Of a DNA stretch of 64,000 nucleotides, positions 44,166-56,300 are shown one piece after another. A program made the translations under genes and the position numbers. Position 1 is the stretch's first letter; the number at the start of each line of letters is the position of its first letter. The notes under the pieces were generated by a model. The model was not told where the DNA came from. It was given only the letters and a program-made list of their open reading frames with translations, and ran no database searches. Origin of the DNA: Paralithodes platypus. Its lineage: Eukaryota; Arthropoda; Malacostraca; Decapoda; Lithodidae. The stretch covers positions 18,098,811-18,162,810 of the forward strand of contig CM064481.1 of assembly GCA_032716605.1 (NCBI GenBank), given 5' to 3'.

Positions 44166-46913
44166 ATGATAAGGAAAGAGGCAATAATGTGATACAAAGT
44201 TATATTTTTGTAAGGTCCTTTTTATTTCATATTATGATTAGTTTAAGGTATACACTGAAAGGGTTAATTAGTATTTCGGGCCATTAATTAGCCAAGATGG
44301 CATCTAGTCGGCTGTGTGCCATTAGTATTCCTTTAATATGCAGTCATTAAGATATTATTGCTAAGCTTTAATGATATCAGTATTATTTTTTTAGAAGTTT
44401 GGTCACAAGTGTGAAATACGTTTTCAAGGAGTCATTATGTGTAATTTGAATGAATTAATTGTATTTTTTTTTGTATTAGAAAAGTGCCTATACATACGGT
44501 GTACCTGAATGCATTAGTGATAATAATATAATTGCTTTGTTATTGAGAATACATAACAATTTATATGAAGGTGCTAAAATGCACAGAAACTTGGAATCTA
44601 ATGTATATGCTACTCTAAGGGCTACAAATGTAAGCATTTCATTTTTTTTTTTTTTTTTAAACTCCGTCTTGTGTCCGAAGTCGCCTCTGCATTGTCCGAA
44701 GCCGTCGTTCAATACACACACTCAGATTTAAAGGGGAAAACCATTAATGTCCGAAGTCACCTTACCCCTGTCCGAAGTCACCTCATATCGATGATGACTT
44801 CGGACACCATTATAAATATTAGTTATAATTAAGCCAAAGGCCTATAATTTTTCCACTGTACACAAGATTATTCTACGTTTCTAAGCTATACATATAGATG
44901 CAAAAGATTGCATTATTAAGGCTTTACCTATTGAGTTAGGCTTAAAATTAGGTCAAATAGGTCCGAAGTCACCCCGAATGACGGTACCTATCCCTTGACA
45001 TGAATTTGCCAAATGCTGGAGTCGTTGTGAGGTCGCCAGTTATCCAGTAGTCGGCCAGAATGTGCTTCTTTATGTGTGTCATCAGCATTGTGAGTGCCAA
45101 GAACACATATAATTCTGCCACAGTGAGAGCTCTCCATGCCACCATCTTGGCACTGGTGTTCCTGCCAAGAAAGTTTGAACAGATAGCCTGGTGGTTATTT
45201 GTCTCTTTGACAAGGTATTCCATGACTTCATTGTCGTAGAAGCCACAGAAAAGTTCACTGGGGTGGCATCTGGGCCACAGGGATATGCTGGTGACACCCC
45301 GGAACCCTGTTGTACCTCGTCAAAGGCAGGAAAATCTGGCACAAAATCCGCCCCATCTGACCACACAAACATTTCAGCAGCTTGAGGACGAGGACGTGGA
45401 GCTGCGGCAGGCACACGCCCTGGCACACGCCATTAGCCACGCGGATGCCCTGCACGCCCAGGGGCAGCGGCGTCGGCAGGCTGACCACGTCCACAACCTC
45501 GCCCTTTGACTCTTCTTGTCGGGACTTCCTCTTCCTCAGGCGACGTCAGGTCATCTGGGGCAATGTTGGGGTCGTCAGCAGCCTCTTCAGGAGACAACTC
45601 TGGTGAAGAATAGACCGGGCGTCGGCGGCGTGGGGCTGCGGGAGGTTGAGCAATGGGAGCCTCGGCCTCGGGAGTTGGGCTCCTTTTGCGGCTAGCCGTG
45701 GACTTTTCCGCAGGAAATAAGGACCTACGATGCGGTGCCTGTGGTGACACACTGTGGGAGGCCAATGACGCACTTGTAGAGGCCCTTTGGTCATCCTGAG
45801 GGACAGATGAAGCCGAGGGCTGTGGGTGGCCCTCCCGGCGTCCCGGTCAAGGCGTCGGGACAAAGGAATGCGGGTGGTTGCTAGGCCTGGGTCGGCGTCA
45901 CTCTCACTATCTACGCCTTCCCTCACTTTTTCTGCCTCCCTACGTGCTTTCTTGGCTGCACTTTTCACTAAAGACTGTTTATAGAAGTATTTACCCACTT
46001 TCAAGGGCGTACGGGCAGGCAAAGGGGAAGGTCCTGGCGTAGGGCTAGGCCTACCCTGACCTACGAAACTAGGCGAAGGGGTTGGCTCTAGCACACTTGG
46101 TACTTCAATAGCACCTTCCTCCACCACTTCCACATCAGGATCATCACTACTATCACCCCCCTCAAATAAATCAACATTGTCATCAGCACCAAATCCCACA
46201 AAATCGTCAATTTCGCTCCCACTTCTACTCTGAAAATAGAGGTTTTTGTCCACAGAGCTTTCACCACTGCTCAAATCCGGGTTGAAAAGTTCACGTTGTA
46301 TTGCACTCTCACTTAGCAAACGTTTCACTTTCCTTAGTTTCTTTTTCTTCTCGATTGGCAGAGGCGTAGATGTTGCAAGCGGGGTAGCACTGGGACGCGC
46401 GGGAGATTGCACAGTATCGGACGCGTCGGAATTCATTTTTTTGCTGTAGCTCTCAATGGCGGCAACGTAGGAACTGATAAGCGTGGTAGTTGAGGCTTGG
46501 TGGCGCTACGATCGCCCACGCAAAGTAAAATTTGCCCGCGCGAAATTTAAAGCACGCTTTAAAGCAAATGCCTTAGGTAAGGCATACCGGGTAGCGGCCC
46601 TTCTGCCGAGCTGTCCTTACCTAAGGCAGCCCGGGTAGGAAGGGTTAAACTAATCATAATATGAAATAAAAAGGACCTTACAAAAAATATAACTTTGTAT
46701 CACATTATTGCCTCTTTCCTTATTCATCCCCCCTCTCTCACTTGGCCTCGCCCTCTACCACCTCTCTCTCTCGATATCGATCTCTCTCCCACCCTTCTCC
46801 TGGCCCCGCCCTCTCTCGCTTTCTCTCCCACCCCTCTCTCTCTCACTTTCTCTCCCCCTGCTCGCTCGCTTTCTCTCTCCTCTCTATAGCTCTTCTCTTC
46901 AACCCTCTCTATT

Positions 46914-47165
46914 ATTTTGGCCATTTATTTACATCAACACTGAACAGAATTCTGCACTTCTTGTCTAGTATTGGTTCTGGCAGGATTTGTACTATGTCAC
47001 CCTTGTCTATGTCACTGTAATCATCAATAACTGGGTTAATGAAGACGTTACTTGTGCCCTTCACATGCTTTAGGAAACGAACATATATTTCTGGTAGAAC
47101 CTTTACTATGACTGCAATATAATGTCGATGTTTCTTCTTACCATCAAACGGAACTTTAACAATAA
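46914..47165 (-). pseudogene. C-terminal pogo-type domain remnant of X3
   Basis: A frame shifted by one relative to the HTH ORF encodes VKVPFDGKKKHRHYIAV, LPEIYVRFLKHVKGT, FINPVIDDYSDIDKGD and FSVDVNKWPK, then stops. No ATG is evident at its start. It would only be translated after splicing or frameshift. Confidence 0.55.
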
Positions 47166-47362
47166 CCAGCAGGTTTACTATGTTTCCCTTTTATATAGTC
47201 ATGTAAGGTGCTCTTACTTAACTTCCACTTTTTAGCAGCCTCACGTACACTCATGTTCTTCTTTTGTATATCATCCTTTGCTTTCTTTAATTTGTCTTGA
47301 CATACATGACTGTTGTATTTCCTTTTCTCGTTGTGTGGCTTTGGTTTATATATCCGTGGCAT
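47156..47362 (-). CDS. pipsqueak-type HTH protein of X3 (68 aa)
   Basis: ATG at 47362, 68 codons to TAA at 47156. The sequence MPRIYKPKPHNEKRKY is followed by KKNMSVREAAKKWKLSKSTL and HDYIKGKHSKPAGYC. This is the classic psq/CENP-B-like N-terminal DNA-binding domain of pogo-type transposases, with the family's Arg-Glu-Ala-Ala and GKHSK signatures. It ends where a transposase would continue into linker and DDE core. This copy is intact; X1 has indels and X2 an insertion at the same spot. It could act as a stand-alone DNA-binding protein that binds element ends, which is inference. A CATTCACAGG splice-acceptor-like site precedes the ATG. Confidence 0.7.
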   Translation of the reverse strand: MPRIYKPKPHNEKRKYNSHVCQDKLKKAKDDIQKKNMSVREAAKKWKLSKSTLHDYIKGKHSKPAGYC

Positions 47363-48080
47363 TTTTACTCCTGTGAATGAAAAGAAATGTAATATGATAC
47401 TCTTACCTAACCTTACACAGCAAACATCCACCAAATCATGTCAACATCTGACACCTTACTCAGTCTTAAGCATCCTTTAATTGGCGTTACTCAAACGGGA
47501 GCAAGATGACAGATGATGACATGATTCGATGGATGCTCGCTATGTATGGGTAGGTAAGAGTACCATACACTTAGGTACTCATTGTTGTTCATATTGGAAG
47601 GTCCTTGTAACTAATATTAGATGTCCGATGTCACCTCATGTCCGAAATCACCCCAAACTATGTCCGAAAACACCCCAATAAATCTGGAAAACAATAAAAG
47701 TAAATTGTTAGGGCTATAGGCTGTGTATTATGAACTTTGGGGAAAGAGTTACTGTGTGTATGGTCTTGCAGATAATTGTAGAACATTCTGGTGTAGGTTA
47801 ATTGTCTTCCTCACATCCCATTAATTATGCTCAGTAGAAGTTTGACACACTTACAAAAACATGTGTTTTCTTTGTTACATATTCACAAATATTTACCACA
47901 AATTAAATTAATTAATTTAAATTATTAGTTCATCCTACATATAGTTACAATATTCCTCTTGAATGCTACACATCTATTTTTCAAAACCAAACTCCTCTTC
48001 TCTCTATTTTTATTTGTTTTACTTTTTATCCAAAATGTCCGAAGTTGTCCACATGTCCGAAGCCACCCCAGATGACGGTA

Positions 48081-49199
48081 ATAGTTCTTGGAATGCAACA
48101 ACAAATATACATGAAATCTTTATTGGACAAAAGTTACAAAACTAAAACAGGGACTGCTAAGCATAATTTAAAAACCTTTTTTCAATGCCTATATTAGTGG
48201 ACCTGAAGTGAATCCCTTTGAGACTGAAGTAACACCAGTAAACATACATAACATCCCTTTTACTTACAATATTATTCATTCCTTTTAATAAATTTTGAGC
48301 ATGTAGGATATTGTGCGTATATTTACCTTCACATCTCAAAATTTCCCCGGACCCCCTGTTATGTAGCGGGGGGCTGTGCCCCCCGCACCCCCCGTGCAAA
48401 GTTGATCCTTGTAAGCTTAGAAAAATGTTCCAGAACTGGATATTTTCTGTTTTGGCACCCTGCTCGGGTTGCGAGACAGGTTAGTTTTCGGTTAGGTTAG
48501 GTTAGGGTAATGTTAAAAATACTAAAATGTGACGGTCCTCGGTATTAAACAACACTGTATATCAAATAAAAAATAAAAAACAACAACAAATTACCTGAAA
48601 AACTCGTATCTGGTTGGTGATAGGCCTAAAAATTTTATCAAAATAAGTTTTTTTCCAGTTTCCGCGTCTGCTGAACCATCCAAAATCATGTTAAAAGGCG
48701 TGTTTTGAAGGAAGGAGGTGGTGGGGGGTAGTGTGGGAGGGGTAGAATAACTAGATTTACCGCCTAGGCCCTTTTGATCAAAACTAACGGAAAAAAATAA
48801 AAAAAAAATCCACGGGAAAATTAGCCTAGTGACCATCTTATTGAAATTTTCAGTATAACTACATTTATTTGTCACCAATTATGTTGACATATTTGAAGAC
48901 AGATATGGAATCTATATGCTCTAAGCATCATATTAAAATTAGTTTCAACCCTCGGCAAAACCTAATAAAAATATATGGTACTAAAATGGATTTTTTTCGT
49001 AACATGGTTGTCAATGACTTCCTATAGACGGCACCGATTCGTACACACGCCATTTAGAACATACATTCCCTATATATCTGTATATATATATGGTTAATAT
49101 ACAGGAGACGCAACAATATAGGCAGCACATTTCTAATGGTAGTTTTGGGTTCCTATCATCATATGTTTCATTTCTACCCCCCAGGGGGTAAGGGGGCCT
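48081..49199. repeat. dispersed repeats, GC hairpin and TTAGG tract
   Basis: 48366-48385 has the stem CGGGGGGC/GCCCCCCG with loop TGT. 48492-48510 is GGTTAGGTTAGGTTAGGG. 48590-49055 matches 11290-11725. No coding domain. Confidence 0.6.
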
Positions 49200-52100
49200 T
49201 CATCTAATGGTGGAGGAAAAAAAGAATATGCCTCACGCATCCTACTGCATGTTGTACAAGGCGACTAATAGGGGGATGGTGATAGACTTGCGGACCAAGT
49301 AGCCATCACTATACAATGAAGCCTTGTTATTGGTGCTGGCATTGTCTCTATATGATAGTGCTGTGACAGGGCTTCATTGTACTTGCTCCAAGTTGCCTAA
49401 TGGCGGCACACTGGCAGTGGGTGTCGCTCCCTCTGGACCCGGCCCTGGCGCCCTGGGCCCAACCTGGACGAAATGGATCCAGAGGGTACAGTACGTAGTG
49501 TTTCCCCGAACTGGCACTTTCCGCCCGATAGTATAGGGGCCCGAACCTGGAGGTAGCGCTCCAGGAGGCTGCCCTGTCATTTGGCGAAAAATATCAGGCC
49601 AGTCGTAGTGCCGTGTACGCGCACGGGGTGCGCCCCTGCGGCTGGTTCTGGTGGGGCGTACCGAAGCCACTGGATCCTACCCCCTTGTAATCACTTGGGG
49701 GATGGTGCTGGGAATGGTCCCGGGGTAGACTGGAGCCGGAGTTCTGGGGGGGGGTGATGCCCATCTGCCAGCCAAACCTACCTAACTATGACTAAAATCA
49801 AAGAAAATAAACGTAAGTCCGATGAAACAAAACCGCACAGGACAATGACAAATGCCCCCCACAAACTCAGACTTGCTAGTGTGAATGTTGGTAGTTTGAA
49901 TCTGCGTGCGAATGAAGTGGCTGAGATGTGTGAGAGGAGGCGAGTGGACGTCTGCTGTACCCAGGAAACACTCTGGAAGAAGCATGGGGTACAGTGGATT
50001 GTCGGAAGGAGGAAAAGATATAGGATATACTGGATGGGTGTGGAGACTGATAAAGCGAAAGGAGGAGTGGGTGTTCTGGTGACTGAAGAGCTGGCGGAAA
50101 GTGTGCTTCAGATTACGAGAGTTAGTGAAAGGCTGATTGTTTTGAAGTTGAAAGTTGGTGAAAGAATTCTGAATGTGATATCTGCATATGCCCCACAGGC
50201 TGGTTTACAGAAAGAGATAAAAAGAGGACTTCTGGAATGACACCGTCAGTGTCATTTCAGGCCTCTCGGAGAATGAAATAACTATCGTGGGGGGGGGACC
50301 TCAATGGTCACGTGGGAGCATCTGCAGATGGATACGAGGGGGTACATGGAGGAATTGGTTACGGAAGGAGAAATCTAGAAGGCGAATATATATTGGAGTC
50401 CTGCGTTGCACTCAACATGGTTGTGTGTAACACAAAGTTCAAGAAAAGACAGAGCCACCTGATCACATATAACTCTGGGGTCTCCAGTAGCCAGATAGAT
50501 TACTTCTTGGTTAACAGGAAAGACTGGAAACTAGTTCGAGATGTAAAGGTCATCCCGAGCGAAGAATGTATCCCCCAGCATAAGCTACTTGTGTGTGACA
50601 TGAGCTTATACAGAGATCCTAAGCGCAAGAAGGTTTACATACCCAAAAGGAAAGTGTGGCTGCTGAAGGACAAGGAAGTTAGGGATAGGTTTCATAATGA
50701 ACTGGAGGAAATGAATAGAAATAAGGAAGCTAGGCCTAACGATGTAAATAGCCAATGGAACTTTCTTAAGCATAGCCTTATCGCTGCCACTGACAAAGTC
50801 TGTGGGAAAACAAAGGGTCACCCCAGGAATAAGACCTCTTGGTGGTGGAACGATGAGGTAGAACATGCTGTGAATGAGAAAAGGAGATGCTTCAAAGCAT
50901 GGAAGAAAGGAGGCAGCAGGGAGGAATACCAGGCAGCTAAACGAACTGCCTAAAGAGTTATTTACAATGCTAAAAATCGCATTAAGGACCTGGTCCTCGA
51001 ACAAGTGTGTAACACTGACAATCCCAATGGGATCTTCAACCTAGCTAGGCGAGTTAAAAATGACAGTAGGGATATTATAGGTGAACAGTGTGTTAGAGAT
51101 GATAATGGGAGGATTGTGTATGCAGAAAATGAAATCAGAGAAGCATGGAAGGTACACTATGAACGATTGCTAAATGTTGAGTTTGAATGGGATAAGGAAC
51201 AGCTTAGTATCGAAAAACCAATATCTGGGCCCCCTCCTTTGATAGCACCAGCTGTAGTGAGCGACGCAATCAATAAAATGAAGGACGGTAAAGCTCCAGG
51301 TTGCTCCGACATTGTCGTTGAGATGATAAAAGCCTCAGGGGAGATTGGTGTAAACTTAGTCACTGAGTTGATAAACACCATTATTAAAGATGAGAAAATC
51401 CCAGAGGATTGGCTCAAAAGTGTAATAGTAAATATATACAAAGGAAAAGGGGATGCACTAGATAAGAGGAAATTATAGGGGCCTGAAAATGCTTGACCAA
51501 ATCATGAAGGTCTGTGAGAGAGTCCTTGAGGGTTTGATCAGGCAAAGCATCTCTATTGATGATATGCAGTTTGGTTTTATGCCAGGACGTGGTACAACCG
51601 ATGCTATCTTCATAGTCAGGCAGATACAGGAAAGATACTTACTAAAAGGCAGGGATCTTTACTTTGTGTTTGTGGACCTGGAGAAGGCCTTTGATAGGGT
51701 ACCTAGAGATGTTGTACAGTGGGCTATGAGGAAACTTGGTGTGGAAGAGTGGCTGGTGCGTGTGATAATGAAGATGTATGAGGATTCGCGAAGTTCGGTG
51801 AGGGTGAAGGGTGTACTGAGTGATGAGTTCGCAGTCCGTGTTGGAGTCCATCAGGGTTCAGTGTTAAGCCCCCTCCTCTTTATTATGGTCTTGGAGGCGC
51901 TGTCTAGAATTTTTAGAGGCGGACTCCCGTTGGAACTGTTTTATGCAGACGATTTAGTCCTAATAGCTGACAGTATGCAGGATGCTGAGGCCAAATTCAG
52001 AGAGTGGAGAGAGGGCATGGCGAGCAAGGGTTTAAGAGTCAATATTAACAAAACCAAGGTTATGCATTGTAGTTTGAGACGAGGCAATGTGGAAAAGAGC

Positions 52101-52925
52101 GGTGCATACCCATGTGCAGTGTGTGGAAAGGGAGTGGGCGTTAACTCAATTCAATGTAGCATCTGTCGATGTTGGGTACACCATGGGAGTAAGCGGTGTA
52201 GTAGAATAAAGGGGCCCCTGCCGAAGGATAAGTCAGAAATAGAGAAATTTGAGTGCGTACTGTGCAAAGGCGAGCTTGTGTTAAGTGATGATCCTGTGAC
52301 TGTGAATTTTGGAAATGAGTCTTTGGAGCTGGTGAACAAGTTTTGTTACCTAGGAGATACCATCTCTGCCGGTGGTGGGGCTGAGGCTGCCACTGTTGCT
52401 AGAATTAGGTGTGGCTGGGGGAAGTTCAGAGAATTGATGCCAATCCTGACCATGAAAAGAATGCCTCTCCCCCTGAAGGGAAAGGTGTATGCCTCATGTG
52501 TTAGAAGTGCAATGACGTATGCCTCAGAAACATGGGCCGTTAAAGTAGAGGATGTCAACAGAATGGAGCGTAATGAGATGAGAATGGTGAGATGGATGTG
52601 TGGGGCCAGGCTACAGGATAGAATAACAAATGTTGAGCTGAGGAGACGTTTAGGTATAAAGAGTATTAGCGAGGTGATGCGTACAAGTAGACTGGGATGG
52701 TATGGACATGTGGAGAGAATGGATGAACAAAATTGGGTGAAAAATGCAGGTCTGTGATTGTGGAGGGAGCTGCACCAAGGGGTGGACCGAGGAAGACCTG
52801 GGATCGGACTATACGCGCCGATCTCAAATCCAAGAACTTGACAAGTGAAGCAGCCCTTAACAGGGTTGCCTGGAATGCCTCCATTAGGACAAGAGACACT
52901 CAGTCTTAAAATTTTATGTATGTAT
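49200..52925 (+). mobile_element. RTE-like non-LTR retrotransposon (near full length)
   Basis: GC-richer 5' UTR (about 49200-49787), a single long ORF with endonuclease and RT, and a TATGTATGTATG-type 3' tail at 52916-52931. The 5' boundary is set loosely where composition changes. No target-site duplication identified. Confidence 0.7.
49788..52909 (+). pseudogene. RTE-like LINE polyprotein: endonuclease, RT, PHD-like finger
   Basis: The APE-type endonuclease begins near LRLASVNVGSLNLR, with CTQETLW, GGVGVLV, ISAYAPQ, DLNGHVG, SQIDYFLVNR and PQHKLL. The linker (50640-51000) is Lys/Arg-rich. The RT follows: GKAPGCSDIVVEM, FGFMPGRGTTDAIF, FVFVDLEKAFDRVP, GVHQGSVLSPLLF and LFYADDLVLIA (YADD intact). 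A C4HC3-like finger comes next (CAVCGKG, CSICRCWVH, CSRIKG, FECVLC; about 52110-52270), then the C-terminal LGYHVERM-type region. Lesions: frameshifts at about 50235, 51470 and 52740, and TAA at 50951-50953. Final stop 52907-52909. Target-primed reverse transcription is the known mechanism of the family. Confidence 0.88.
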
Positions 52926-53004
52926 GTGTAGGCTACCGGTACTTTTTATCCCTGAGGGGAAAACAAAAAAAATCTTGGGATTTTTCATTTTTTTTCTTGG
53001 GATT

Positions 53005-53060
53005 TTTTTTTTGGGTCATTAACCTAACCAAAAAACCTAACCTAACCTAACCTAATAGCC
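53005..53060. repeat. interstitial TTAGG-type tract
   Basis: CCTAACCTAACCTAACCTAA at about 53036-53056, the reverse complement of the arthropod telomere unit, between two LINE copies. Confidence 0.8.
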
Positions 53061-53075
53061 CCCAAATACATTTAG

Positions 53076-53465
53076 GTGAGGGAGGTGAAAAGGAGAACTA
53101 TGGGAAGAGGATTGAGTTTTGTAGGAAAGAATGGTAGAGATTGGGATTTGAATCAGTTGCTGTTCGCTGATGACACAGCATTGGTGGCGGATTCTGATGA
53201 GAAACTGCAGCGGGTAGTCAAAGAGTTTGGTGTGGTTTGTGGAAGGAGGAAACTGAAGGTGAACTTCAATAAAAGTAAAGTAATGGTGTGTAATAGGGGA
53301 GAGCATAGGGTGAATCTAGATGTGAGGCTGGATGGGGAAATATTGGAACAAGTAGAGTGTTTTAAATATCTAGGAGGAACGATAAGCAGGAGTGGAGGTA
53401 TGGAAGTGGAGGTAAAACAGAGAGTGTGTGAAGGAAGAAGGTTTTCGGAGCAATGGGAAGTACAG
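53076..53465 (+). pseudogene. RTE-like RT fragment, first half
   Basis: NQLLFADDTALVADSDEKLQ contains the catalytic FADD box. It is followed by VVKEFGVVCGRRKLKVNFNKSKVM and VECFKYLGGTISRSGG. The frame is cut by X2 after EQWEVQ (TA 53466-53467). Upstream RT motifs are absent, so this copy was already 5'-truncated at insertion. Confidence 0.8.
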
Positions 53466-53467
53466 TA

Positions 53468-55852
53468 CCGTCATCTGGGGTGGCTTCGGACAAGTGGACA
53501 ACTTCGGACATTTTGGATAAAAATTAAAACAAATAAAAATAGAGAGAAGAGGAGTTTGGTTTTGAAAAATAGATGTGTAGCATTCAAGAGGAATGTTGTA
53601 ACTATATGTAGGATGAACTAATAATTTAAATTAATTAATTTAATTTGTGGTAAATATTTGTGAATATGTAACAAAGAAAACACATGTTTTTGTAAGTGTG
53701 TCAAACTTCTACTGAGCATAATTAATGGGATGTGAGGAAGACAATTAACCTACACCAGAATGTTCTACAATTATCTGTGAGACCATACACACAGTAACTC
53801 TTTCCCCAAAGTTCATAATACACAGCCTATAGCCCTAACAATTTACTTTTATTGTTTTCCATATTTATTGGGGTGTTTTCGGACATAGTTTGGGGTTATT
53901 TCGGACATGAGGTGACATCGGGACATCTAATATTAGTTACAAGGTCCTTCCAATATGAACAACAATTAGTACCTAAGTGTATGGTACTCTTACCTAGCCA
54001 TACATAGCGAGCATCTGTCGAATCATGTCATCACAGGGATCTGCCTTGTATGGGCCGATCGGCTTTTTGCAGACTCCCATTTTCTTATGTTCTTATCATC
54101 TGTCATCTTGCTCCCGTTTGAGTAACGCCAATTAAAGGATGCTTAAGACTGAGTAAGGTGTCAGATGTTGACATGATTTAGTGGATGTTTGCTGTGTAAG
54201 GTTAGGTAAGAGTATCATATTACATTGCTTTTCATTCACAGGAGTAAAAATGCCACGGATATATAAACCAAAGCCACACAACGAGAAAAGGATATACAAC
54301 AGTCATGTATGTCAAGACAAATTAAAGAAAGCAAAATATGATATACAAAAGAAGAACATGAGTGTACGTGAGGCTGCTAAAAAGTGGAAGTTAACATTTA
54401 ATAACATTTATTTAACAGTTAAGTAAGAGCACCTTACATGACTATATAAAAGGGAAACATAGTAAACCTGCTGGTTATTGTTAAAGTTCCGTTTGATGGT
54501 AAGAAGAAACATCAACATTATATTGCAGTCATAGTAAAGGTTCTACCAGAAATACATGTTCGTTTCCTAAAGCATGTGAAGGGCACAAGTAACGTCTTCA
54601 TTAACCCAGTTATTGATGATTACAGTGATATAGACAAGGGTGAGATAGTACAAATCCTGCCAGAACCAATACTAGACAAGAAGTGCAGAATGCTGTTCAG
54701 TGTTGATGTAAATAAATGGCCAAAATAATAGAGAGAGAGAGAAATAGAGAGGGTTGAAGAGCTATAGAGAGGAGAGAGAAAGCGAGCGAGCAGGGGAGAG
54801 AAAGTGAGAGAGAGAGGGGTGGGAGAGAAAGCGAGAGGGTGGGGCCAAGAGAAGGTGGGAGAGAAAGCGAGAGAGAGAGAGAGGTGGTAGAGGGCGGGGC
54901 CAGGGGAGGGTGGGGCAGGGAGAAGGGTGGGAGAGGGCGGGGCCAGGGGTGGCGGGGCCAGAAGGGTGGAGAGAGATCGATATCGAGAGCGAGAGGTGGT
55001 AGAGGGCGGGGCCAAGTGAGAGAGGGGGGATGAATAAGGAAAGAGGCAATAATGTGATACAAAGTTATATTTTTTGTAAGGTCCTTTTTATTTCATATTA
55101 TGATTATTTTAAGGTATATACCCTGAAAGGGTTAATTAGTATTTCGGGCCATTAATTAGCCAAGATGGCATCTAGTCGGCTGTGTGCCATTAGTATTCCT
55201 TTAATATGCAGTCATTAAGATATTATTGCTAAGCTTTAATGATATCAGTATTATTTTTTTAGAAGTTTGGTCACAAGTGTGAAATACGTTTTCAAGAGTC
55301 ATTATGTGTAATTTGAATGAATTAATTGTATTTTTTTTGGTATTAGAAAAGTGCCTATACATACGGTGTACCTGAATGCATTAGTGATAATAATATAATT
55401 GCTTTGTTATTGAGAATAACATAACAATTTATATGAAGGTGCTAAAATGCACAGAAACTTGGAATCTAATGTATATGCTACTCTAAGGGCTACAAATGTA
55501 AGCATTTCAGTTTGTATTATTTTTTAAAACTCCGTCTTGTGTCCGAAGTCGCCTCTGCATTGTCCGAAGCCGTCGTTCAATACACACACTCAGATTTAAA
55601 GGGGAAAACCATTAATGTCCGAAGTCACCTTACCCCAGTCCGAAGTCACCTCATATCGATGATGACTTCGGACACCATTATAAATATTAGTTATAATTAA
55701 GCCAAAGGCCTATAATTTTTCCACTGTACACAAGATTATTCTACGTTTCTAAGCTATACATATAGATGCAAAAGATTGCATTATTAAGGCTTTACCTATT
55801 GAGTTAGGCTTAAAATTAGGTCAATTAGGTCCGAAGTCACCCCGAATGACGG
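53468..55852 (+). mobile_element. pogo-derived non-autonomous element X2
   Basis: TA at 53466-53467 and 55853-55854. CCGTCATCTGGGGTGGCTTC left end and the matching inverted right end. Layout as X1. It interrupts an RTE-like RT frame. Near-identity to X1 and X3 suggests recent spread. Confidence 0.88.
54250..54429 (+). pseudogene. X2 HTH ORF with altered end
   Basis: ATG 54250, MPRIYKPKPHNEKR to REAAKKWKL, then a TTAA-flanked insertion of about 27 bp (54393-54420) replaces the KSTLHDYIKGKH end by a chance tail, destroying the third helix. The C-terminal-domain frame follows at about 54477-54728, as in X1. Confidence 0.6.
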
Positions 55853-55854
55853 TA

Positions 55855-56300
55855 TGTGGAAGACGAGAAATCTCGGAGTGTAAGTAAAAAGTGCACTGTA
55901 TCAATGAATTGTTGTGCCAACAGTGATGTATGGGGCTGACTCGGCTGAGACATGGGCTCTGAAGAAAAAGAGGGCTGGATGTGATGGAGATGAGCTGCTT
56001 GAGGAGTATGTGTGGAGTTACTCGTAGAGACAGATTGAGGAATGAAGAGATACGTAGGAGAGTGGGGCAGCAGGAACATTTGTCAGCCAGAGTGGACAGA
56101 AGGGTGCTGAGCTGGTATGGTCATGTTGAACGAATGGGAGATGAAAGGCTTACAAAGAGAATATGTGAGTCAGGTACAAGGGGAGATAGAAGGGCAGGAA
56201 GACCCCCATTGAGATGGAGAGACTGTGTACTGTAAGAAAGGCTTTGGATGATAGAGGAATGACTATAGATCAGGCAGGAGAAGTGGTGGTGGACAGGAGT
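55855..56300 (+). pseudogene. RTE-like RT fragment, C-terminal half
   Basis: After X2: VMYGADSAETWALKKK, MEMSCLRSMCGVTRRDRLRN, RVLSWYGHVERMGDERL and GRPPLRWRDCV. This is the usual C-terminal region of RTE-type LINEs. Frameshifts near 55930 and 55985 separate the pieces. Confidence 0.75.

Larger units (their letters stand above)
42646..44984 (+). mobile_element. pogo-derived non-autonomous element X1
   Basis: TA duplications at 42644-42645 and 44985-44986. Terminal inverted repeats are CCGTCATCTGGGGTGGCTTC and, reverse-complemented on the right, CCGTCATTCGGGGTGACTTC. Contents: AT-rich 5' part, a short pipsqueak-HTH ORF, a C-terminal-domain ORF, a GA-rich minisatellite (43860-44165), and repeated TGTCCGAAGTCACCT motifs near the right end. 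The catalytic DDE core is absent. Near-identical copies are X2 and X3. Confidence 0.88.
41485..46436 (-). pseudogene. piggyBac transposase of PB4, frameshifted and split by X1
   Basis: The N-terminal frame starts with ATG 46436 (MNSDASDTVQSP) and is acidic/Ser-rich. It shifts frame near 45800, near 45430 and again near 45230, where VKETNNHQAI resumes the conserved piggyBac region. Coding is cut after SRDRY (44987) by X1 and resumes as FDILSYFHLTNN at about 42643; the interrupted reading is contiguous across the TA duplication. The core has CIDESLVLF, LYTDNYYTS and NMRLVDKSD, so all three acidic positions are present. The C-terminal finger is CFVCTRT ... CLECQVGLCAGTC. The catalytic half is better preserved than the N-terminal half. 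Confidence 0.88.
41319..46644 (-). mobile_element. piggyBac element PB4 (second lineage), 3' end missing
   Basis: The transposase-start side ends at TTAA 46645-46648, preceded by AGCCCGGGTAGGAAGGG. The other terminus is missing: the tail, with GTGTCACTTTCAC motifs like PB1, runs directly into DIRS copy 2. The X1 element is inserted in its coding region (42646-44984). PB4 itself interrupts X3. It is clearly diverged from PB1/PB2 in protein sequence. Confidence 0.82.
46649..48078 (-). mobile_element. pogo-derived element X3, cut by PB4
   Basis: Inverted copy of X1. Its terminus GATGACGG ends at 48078 before TA 48079-48080. The other end stops at TTAA 46645-46648, exactly where X1 and X2 have an uninterrupted AGTTTAAGG, so PB4 inserted there. 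The missing half of X3 is not elsewhere in the window. Confidence 0.85.

Noticed and set aside
43757..44197. Long Leu/Ser/Pro-rich ORFs on the minus strand of the X elements
   Set aside because: They are translations of the GA-rich minisatellite and would be expected by chance from repeats lacking stop codons.
49324..49670. Overlapping short ORFs on both strands in the LINE 5' UTR
   Set aside because: No recognisable domain; the GC-rich 5' UTR explains the open frames.
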